Origin: Desulfobulbus elongatus DSM 2908 | GTDB lineage: Bacteria > Desulfobacterota > Desulfobulbia > Desulfobulbales > Desulfobulbaceae | Length of the DNA: 64,000 nt | Assembly (NCBI RefSeq): GCF_000621145.1 | Contig: NZ_JHZB01000002.1 | Coordinates: 1 to 64,000 of the forward strand | Direction of reading: 5' to 3' | Shown here: positions 59,100 to 64,000 of the stretch, piece after piece | Layout: every line of letters starts with the position of its first letter | How positions within the stretch are numbered: the first letter of the stretch is position 1 | Notes under the pieces: generated by a model | The model's input: only the letters and a program-made list of their open reading frames with translations | Told to the model about the DNA's origin: nothing | Database searches by the model: none | Position numbers and translations under genes: made by a program

Positions 59100-60263
59100 A
59101 TGCGTGGCCGGCAACGACAGGTTCTTGCCCTGCTGGCCGGATGTTGTCTGCTCCTGCTGACCGGTTTCGTTGCCGCCGCTGTCCCGGCCGCAGAACGTGT
59201 CGCCACCGACGATCTCGGCGGCCAGCGGCTCGACGAGGCCCTTGACCGCAGCCTGACCTTCCTCCGCACAATCGACCCCGCCGCCAGCTACCGGGTCGGG
59301 GACCGGTCCATCCCGGTGCGGCAGCTGATCCGCTCCCTGCTCCACCTGCAACACCTGGTGGCCGCCCATCCTGCCCCCGAAGCACTTGCCCGCGCAATCA
59401 ACCGGGACTACGACATCATCCGGGGCAATGCCCTGCCGGGGACAACGGCCGGACGCATGCGCATCACCGGCTATTACCAGCCGATCTTCGCCGGCAGCCT
59501 CGACCGGCAGCCTCCCTACGTCCATCCCCTCTACCGGGTGCCGGACGATCTCCTCATCCGCCGCAACCAGGGCAAAAAGGAGGTGCTCGGCCGCCGGACG
59601 AACGGCGCGGTCGTGCCTTACTGGACCCGCCGGGAGATCGAACGCGACGGCCCGCTCCTCGGCCGGGAACTGGTCTGGCTCAAGGAGCCGTTCGATGCCT
59701 TTGTCCTCCATATCCAGGGCTCGGGAATCATCCGCCTGCCCGACGGCTCCCGGCGGGGCGTCCACTATGCCATCAGCAACGGCCGGCCCTACCGCAGCGT
59801 CGGCGCCTTCATGGTCGCCACCGGCCGGATGCGGCTGGCCGATGTCACCATGGCCAGCCTCCGCCGCTATATCGAGCGCCACCCCGGGGAACGGGACCTG
59901 ATTCTCCACCACAACGATTCGTTCATTTTCTTCGAGTGGTGCGAACCGGGGCCGGCCATCGGCAGCCTGGGCCAACCTCTGACCCCCGGCCGCTCCGTTG
60001 CAGCCGACCACAAATGGTATCCACCCGGCAGCCTGGTCTACGTCGACAGCCGCCGGCCGATCATGACCGCTGCCGGCGAGGTCGGAAAGTGGCAGTCCCT
60101 GCGGCGGCTGGCCACGGTGCAGGATACCGGCAGCGCCCTGACCGGCCCGAACCGGCTCGACATCTTCTGGGGCACGGGCGAGCAGGCGGGCATGGAGGCG
60201 GGACAGATGAAGGAGGCGGGGGCGGCGTATCTGTTGCTCCTCAGGGAGGGTGCCGGCAAATAG
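59100..60263 (+). CDS. mltA: membrane-bound lytic transglycosylase A (MltA)
   Basis: The 387-residue enzyme cleaves peptidoglycan glycan strands. MltA domain segments are MRITGYYQPIFAGSL, VLHIQGSGIIRLPDG, and the 3D-domain catalytic Asp in VQDTGSALTGPNRLDIFWG. The N-terminus has a hydrophobic segment (8-27); LLAG-Cys15 resembles a lipobox, but the segment before it is short, so it could instead be a cleaved signal peptide. The ribosome binding site is poor. It converges on the htpX gene, with a palindromic repeat between. Confidence 0.88.
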   Translation: MRGRQRQVLALLAGCCLLLLTGFVAAAVPAAERVATDDLGGQRLDEALDRSLTFLRTIDPAASYRVGDRSIPVRQLIRSLLHLQHLVAAHPAPEALARAINRDYDIIRGNALPGTTAGRMRITGYYQPIFAGSLDRQPPYVHPLYRVPDDLLIRRNQGKKEVLGRRTNGAVVPYWTRREIERDGPLLGRELVWLKEPFDAFVLHIQGSGIIRLPDGSRRGVHYAISNGRPYRSVGAFMVATGRMRLADVTMASLRRYIERHPGERDLILHHNDSFIFFEWCEPGPAIGSLGQPLTPGRSVAADHKWYPPGSLVYVDSRRPIMTAAGEVGKWQSLRRLATVQDTGSALTGPNRLDIFWGTGEQAGMEAGQMKEAGAAYLLLLREGAGK

Positions 60264-60362
60264 ATCGCCTGGAGAGGAGTTGGCGACTGAAGGTTACCTG
60301 CCGCCTGACGGGCGATCTTTTGTGATGGGATGGCGGGGAGATCACACGGCAGCGGGTGCGAT

Positions 60363-60428
60363 TTGTCCTTTCGAGGAGCGGGGTGCCGGGAAATCTCCCG
60401 GTTCTGGGGATTTCCCAGTCGAAATGGC
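60363..60428. repeat. long imperfect palindrome, family copy 3
   Basis: TTGTCCTTTCGAGGAGC and GGGAAATCTCCCGG pair imperfectly with GGGGATTTCCC and AGTCGAAATGG. It lies between the convergent mltA and htpX genes. The rest of the gap 60264-60535 shows nothing else. Confidence 0.65.
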
Positions 60429-60535
60429 CCATCCTCCTCCGCCGGGTTCGCCGTGCGAATCGCCTCCTGTTCGATCCGGAAATGGAAGAGTCGGGAACGC
60501 GACGAAAAACCGCTCCGGCGGACACGCCTACATCG

Positions 60536-61372
60536 CTACATCGACAGCAGGCGGCGGATTCGCTCCTCCATGGGCGGGTGGGTCGAGAAGAGGTTGGCGA
60601 CGGTGCCGCCGCTGAGCGGGTTGACGATGTACATCTGCGCCGATGCCGGATTGACGTCCATCGGCCGCTGGGCGTTGTAGTTGGCGAGCTTGTTGAGGGC
60701 GCTGGCCAGCGATTTGGGATGGCCGCAGATCTCGGCGCCGGTGGCGTCGGCCATGTATTCCCGGCCACGGGAGATGGCCATCTGGATGAGGGTCGCGGCC
60801 AGCGGCGCCACCAGCATGGTCACCAGCATCACCAGCGGGTTGCTGCCGCCTTCCTCGTCGTTGCGGCTGCCGCCGAACAGCATCGCCCACTGGGCCATGG
60901 TGGCCAGGTAGGAAATCGCACCCGCCATGACCGCGGCGATCGAACCGATGAGAATGTCCCGGTTCCTGATGTGGGCGAGTTCGTGGGCAACGACCCCTTC
61001 CAGCTCATGCCGGTCCAGCACCTGGAGCAGACCGGTGGTGACCGCCACCGCCGCATGTTCCGGGTTGCGGCCGGTGGCAAAGGCGTTGGGGGTCGGTTCG
61101 TCGATCACGTACACCTTGGGCTTGGGCAGTCCGGCCCGTGCGGCCAACCCACCCACGAGCGCATGCAGGTCGTGGGCTTCGGCCGGCGAGACCTCGCGGG
61201 CGTGATTCATGGCCAGGGCCATCTTGTCCGAATTCCAGTAGGCAAAAAAGTTCAGGCCCACGGCCAGCAGCAGGGCGATGATCATGCCCTGCTGACCGCC
61301 CATCGCCCGACCGGCAACCATGAACAGGGCGGTGAGCGCCGCCATGAGCATGAAGGTTTTCATGGTGTTCAT
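60536..61372 (-). CDS. htpX: membrane protease HtpX (M48)
   Basis: The 278-residue protein is an inner-membrane zinc protease of protein quality control. HELAH is at residues 130-134 (GVVAHELAHIRNRD), and the third ligand is in SRGREYMADATGAEI. Two N-terminal membrane helices (about 5-22 and 28-46) and two further ones after the motif are seen. The ATG at 61372 has GAGAGGATACACG before it. It has its own promoter. Confidence 0.94.
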   Translation of the reverse strand: MNTMKTFMLMAALTALFMVAGRAMGGQQGMIIALLLAVGLNFFAYWNSDKMALAMNHAREVSPAEAHDLHALVGGLAARAGLPKPKVYVIDEPTPNAFATGRNPEHAAVAVTTGLLQVLDRHELEGVVAHELAHIRNRDILIGSIAAVMAGAISYLATMAQWAMLFGGSRNDEEGGSNPLVMLVTMLVAPLAATLIQMAISRGREYMADATGAEICGHPKSLASALNKLANYNAQRPMDVNPASAQMYIVNPLSGGTVANLFSTHPPMEERIRRLLSM

Positions 61373-61443
61373 CGTGTATCCTCTCAGCTTGAAGTTGGGG
61401 GGACGCCGATGCGGCGGGGAGCGCGCTTTCGGCTTTGGCCTAC

Positions 61444-61471
61444 ACGATAAACCGCCGGCGGGCCCAGTCAA
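61444..61471 (-). promoter_or_regulatory. promoter of htpX
   Basis: On the minus strand TTGACT and TATCGT are separated by 16 bases, about 70 bases upstream of the start. Confidence 0.6.
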
Positions 61472-61500
61472 GACGGGGCAGCCGCAAAAGCCGCCCCGTC
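61472..61500 (-). terminator. probable terminator of the elbB transcript
   Basis: GACGGGGC and GCCCCGTC form an 8-base stem. It lies 50 bases beyond elbB and directly before the htpX promoter. Only a short T-run follows. Confidence 0.45.
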
Positions 61501-61550
61501 CAGACCGTTGGTGCAGGGGAAGGGGAGAAGGAGAAAAGCGGGATGGGTGA

Positions 61551-62207
61551 TCAGGCCATCATCGCCAGCATGGCCTTGATCAGGTTGTCGGCGCCTTCGG
61601 CGATCTGGTCAATCCGGGAATTGAGCATGTAGCAGGGGGTGCTGACGATTTTCTGTTCTCGGTCGATGGCGATTTCGCCCTGCATGGTCGGCTGATGGCG
61701 GGCACCCATGGCGGCGAGGTTGTCGGCGGTGCCCTGGTCCTGGCCGATGGTCAGGGTGACGTTCCCCAGCACCTTGGCCAGGATGACCGGGGCGATGCAC
61801 AAAGCGCCGATGGGCTTGCCGGCGGCATGCATGGCCTTGATCGCCGTGGCCACATCGGGATTCACGGTGCATTGGGCGCCGTCGAAGGCGTAGCTGCTCA
61901 GGTTTTTGGCCGCGCCGAAGCCGCCGGGAATCACCAGGCCGTCGGCCGAGTCGGGGGCGAAGGTGGCGAGCGCGGCGATCTTGCCCCTGGCGATTCGTGC
62001 CGATTCGATCAGGACGTTGCGCTTCTCGCTCATCTCCTGCCCGGTGATGTGGTTGAGCACGTGGTGCTGCTTGATGTCGGGTGCATAGCACTGGAAATCG
62101 GCGCCATTTTTATGAATGGCCCAGAGGGTGAGGGTGGCCTCGTGGATCTCGGCGCCATCCTGATGGCCGCAACCGGAGAGGATCACGGCAAAATTCTTCT
62201 TTCGCAT
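61551..62207 (-). CDS. elbB: ElbB family glyoxalase/DJ-1-like protein
   Basis: The 218-residue protein is of the DJ-1/PfpI superfamily. ILSGCGHQDGAEIHEA, VIPGGFGAAKNLSSYA, and the nucleophile elbow ALCIAPVILAKVLG (Cys) identify ElbB, known for weak glyoxalase activity. The ATG at 62207 follows AAAGGAGGCTGTT. It is 38 bases after hpt. Confidence 0.9.
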   Translation of the reverse strand: MRKKNFAVILSGCGHQDGAEIHEATLTLWAIHKNGADFQCYAPDIKQHHVLNHITGQEMSEKRNVLIESARIARGKIAALATFAPDSADGLVIPGGFGAAKNLSSYAFDGAQCTVNPDVATAIKAMHAAGKPIGALCIAPVILAKVLGNVTLTIGQDQGTADNLAAMGARHQPTMQGEIAIDREQKIVSTPCYMLNSRIDQIAEGADNLIKAMLAMMA

Positions 62208-62245
62208 AACAGCCTCCTTTCGAGCAGGTTGACAACGGGTGTGAT

Positions 62246-62773
62246 CTAGTCCAGGGAATAAATGGCCGGAAGATTGCGGTATTGTTCGGCGCAATCCAGG
62301 CCGTAGCCGACGAGAAAGCCGCGGTCGAGGTCGAAGCCGACGTAATCGACCGTAACCGGCACGGCCCGCCGTTCTTTCTTGTCGATGAGGGAACAGATCC
62401 GCACCGAAGCGGCCGGGCTTTGCCGGAAATGGTCCCGCAGCCAGGCCATGGTCGTGCCGGTGTCGACGATGTCCTCCACCAGCAGCACATCCTTGCCGGC
62501 CAGTTCGATGCCGGGTTCCTTGAGCAGACGGATGGTGCCCGACGACACCGTCCCCGTGCCGTAGCTGGCCACCCGGATGAAATCGATTTCAACATCGAGG
62601 GCGATGGTGCGGCACAGATCGGCGGCAAAGATGAAGGCGCCGTTGAGCACGCCGAGGAGCACCAGCTTCCTGCCCTGATAATCCCGGGTGATCTGCCGGC
62701 CGAGTTCCAGCACGCGGTCCTGAATCTGGCGGGAACTCAGGACCAGCTCCCGCGCGGGTTGCGATGTCGTCAT
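62246..62773 (-). CDS. hpt: hypoxanthine phosphoribosyltransferase
   Basis: The 175-residue purine-salvage enzyme joins hypoxanthine or guanine to PRPP. The PRPP motif is VLLVEDIVDTGTTM (Glu100-Asp101), and the hood contains VASYGTGTVSSG. The end DYVGFDLDRGFLVGYGLD is typical. It lies 29 bases after the TPR gene. Confidence 0.95.
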   Translation of the reverse strand: MTTSQPARELVLSSRQIQDRVLELGRQITRDYQGRKLVLLGVLNGAFIFAADLCRTIALDVEIDFIRVASYGTGTVSSGTIRLLKEPGIELAGKDVLLVEDIVDTGTTMAWLRDHFRQSPAASVRICSLIDKKERRAVPVTVDYVGFDLDRGFLVGYGLDCAEQYRNLPAIYSLD

Positions 62774-62802
62774 GGGAACGCTCCGTTTGTGTGGTCCCTA
62801 TG

Positions 62803-64000
62803 CTATTGCTCGCTCTGCCACTTCTTCAGGGTGGCGGCGGCCTCCTCCTTTTCCTGGAAGGATTGGTTCTGGGCCAGCGCCTTTTCCATTTCCCTGATGG
62901 CCTCCTCCTTCTTGCCCTCGCCATACAGGGCCAGGGCGAGGTGGTAGCGGAGCACGGGCATGTCGTCCTGCTTCTGCACCGCCTGGACAAACTCGTTGCG
63001 GGCCAGGCTGAACGAACCCCGCTTGTAATGCACCCAGCCCAGGGTGTCGATGATGTGGACATCGTCGGGCTGCTGCTGCTTGGCGGTCATGGCCAGACGC
63101 AGGGCCTCTCCCAGGTCGGGATCCTTGTCCTCGGCGATCATCCAGGCCAGATTGTTGGCCGCCGGGGCGAAGTCGGGCTTGATGGCCAGGGCCTTGGTAT
63201 AGGATTCCTTGGCCAGATCGCTCCTGCCGGTCTGCTCGTAGAGGCTGCCCAACCCCATGTAGGCGCCCAGGGTCTTGGGCTGTTTGGCCAGCAGATCGTT
63301 GTACTCGGCGATGGCCTGATCGGTCTTGCCCTGCCGGGTCAGAACCATGGCGCTCAGGGCATAGGCCTGCGGATTGTCAGGATCGAGTTCCTGTGCCTTC
63401 TGGTAGAGTGCAAGGGCCTTGTCCGGTTGATTCGCGCCCAGGTACAGATTCGCCAGCACGATGTGCATGCCGCCGCTCTGCGGAGCCTTGGCGATCTGCG
63501 CCTCGGTCATCTTGATCAGCGCGTCCTGCTTGGCGCCCTCCTTCCGGGCGATCTGGAGCAGGAAGGTGAAGGCCCTGACATTGTCGGGCTGCAAGGTCAT
63601 CACCTTGGCAAAGGTCTCCTTGGCCTTGGCCTCCTGCTGCAGGGCCAGGTGGGCCAGGCCGAGGCTGCCCAGCACTTCCACGTTGTCCGGCACCTTGGCA
63701 TGGAGTTCGGAGAACATTTTCTCGGCGGTGGCGTATTCCTTGGAAAACAACACGCCCTTGGCGAGGGTGAGGGCGGCCTGGAAATCGCGGGGATTGATCT
63801 TCAGGGCCGTGGCCGCTTCCTTCTTGGCGGTTTCGAAGTCGCCTTCCTGAAGCGAAAGGAGCGCGAGCAGGGAATGGGCCTTGGCGAATCCGGGGCTGAA
63901 CCTGATCGCCTCCAGCAGGGATTCCTTGGCCAGCTTCATGTCCCTGAGGTTGCTGTGGGCCACCGCTTTCACGAAAAACAACTCGCCCCATTTGGGATAG
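62803..64000 (-). CDS. TPR repeat protein, N-terminus beyond the window
   Basis: At least 399 residues are visible and the frame is open at the window edge (it reads YPKWGELFFVKAVAH without a start). About ten tetratricopeptide repeats run through it, such as AKAHSLLALLSLQEGDFETA and DNPQAYALSAMVLTRQGKTD. Similar proteins accompany exopolysaccharide/PEP-CTERM systems, but that context is not in the window. Function unknown. Confidence 0.85.
   Translation of the reverse strand, partial: YPKWGELFFVKAVAHSNLRDMKLAKESLLEAIRFSPGFAKAHSLLALLSLQEGDFETAKKEAATALKINPRDFQAALTLAKGVLFSKEYATAEKMFSELHAKVPDNVEVLGSLGLAHLALQQEAKAKETFAKVMTLQPDNVRAFTFLLQIARKEGAKQDALIKMTEAQIAKAPQSGGMHIVLANLYLGANQPDKALALYQKAQELDPDNPQAYALSAMVLTRQGKTDQAIAEYNDLLAKQPKTLGAYMGLGSLYEQTGRSDLAKESYTKALAIKPDFAPAANNLAWMIAEDKDPDLGEALRLAMTAKQQQPDDVHIIDTLGWVHYKRGSFSLARNEFVQAVQKQDDMPVLRYHLALALYGEGKKEEAIREMEKALAQNQSFQEKEEAAATLKKWQSEQ

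Overview
The window is GC-rich chromosomal DNA from what is most likely an anaerobic deltaproteobacterium (Desulfobacterota, probably the Desulfobulbales). The inference rests on gene content: a B12-riboswitch-controlled anaerobic cobalamin operon that begins with CbiK, a ferredoxin-type 2-oxoacid oxidoreductase, the SpeA/carboxynorspermidine route to polyamines, an LptD outer-membrane assembly protein, and a RicT-HolB-MetG gene block. The genus cannot be fixed from the sequence alone.

Layout. 1-1.5 kb: an IS5-family element inserted into the 5' part of a second IS5-like transposase gene. 1.7-2.2 kb: a YgiW-type periplasmic OB-fold protein. 2.4-7.1 kb (minus strand): an SH3b protein, a DUF5752 protein, TreT, OtsB and OtsA, so two routes to trehalose lie in one operon. 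7.6-9.1 kb: an NtrC-type regulator whose receiver domain has lost its phosphorylation site. 9.4-10.7 kb: a GDSL hydrolase and a small unknown protein. 10.8-14.1 kb (minus): KorB, KorA and a membrane-anchored unknown. 14.3-16.7 kb: a Ste24-like M48 protease and a SprT/DUF2786-type protein.

16.8-27.7 kb (plus): SpeA, then a lower-GC accessory block (a possible HEPN-fold gene followed by about 1 kb of hairpin-rich repeats), then carboxy(nor)spermidine dehydrogenase and decarboxylase, an M24 peptidase, a DUF4388 protein, a PLP decarboxylase and a DNA-binding protein. 27.7-39.4 kb (plus): promoter, cobalamin riboswitch, terminator, cbiK, a BtuCDF-type transporter, cobB/cbiA, cbiC, cbiD, cbiET, cbiL, cbiF, cbiG and cbiH, with almost all junctions overlapping. 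The operon therefore combines cobalt insertion, corrin-ring assembly and probable corrinoid uptake under one B12 switch; cbiJ is absent.

39.6-46.3 kb (minus): an operon-like run of an HD/OB nuclease-like protein, holB, ricT, metG, yggT, a DUF167 gene, a small membrane protein and a TPI-family protein that lacks the catalytic Glu. 46.5-52 kb: an MtaD-like deaminase, a YchF-like protein with a degraded GTPase core, a polytopic spermidine-synthase-like protein and an alpha/beta hydrolase. 52-64 kb: tRNA-Arg(ACG), an RNase E/G with an N-terminal disordered arm, a radical SAM protein, LptD, a DHH phosphoesterase, MltA, HtpX, ElbB, Hpt and a TPR protein that runs off the window end.

Most of the window is ordinary core metabolism. 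The parts that merit a second look are the proteins that have lost key residues (regulator, TPI, YchF), the repeat-rich accessory block inside the polyamine genes, and a family of long imperfect palindromes found at three intergenic sites.
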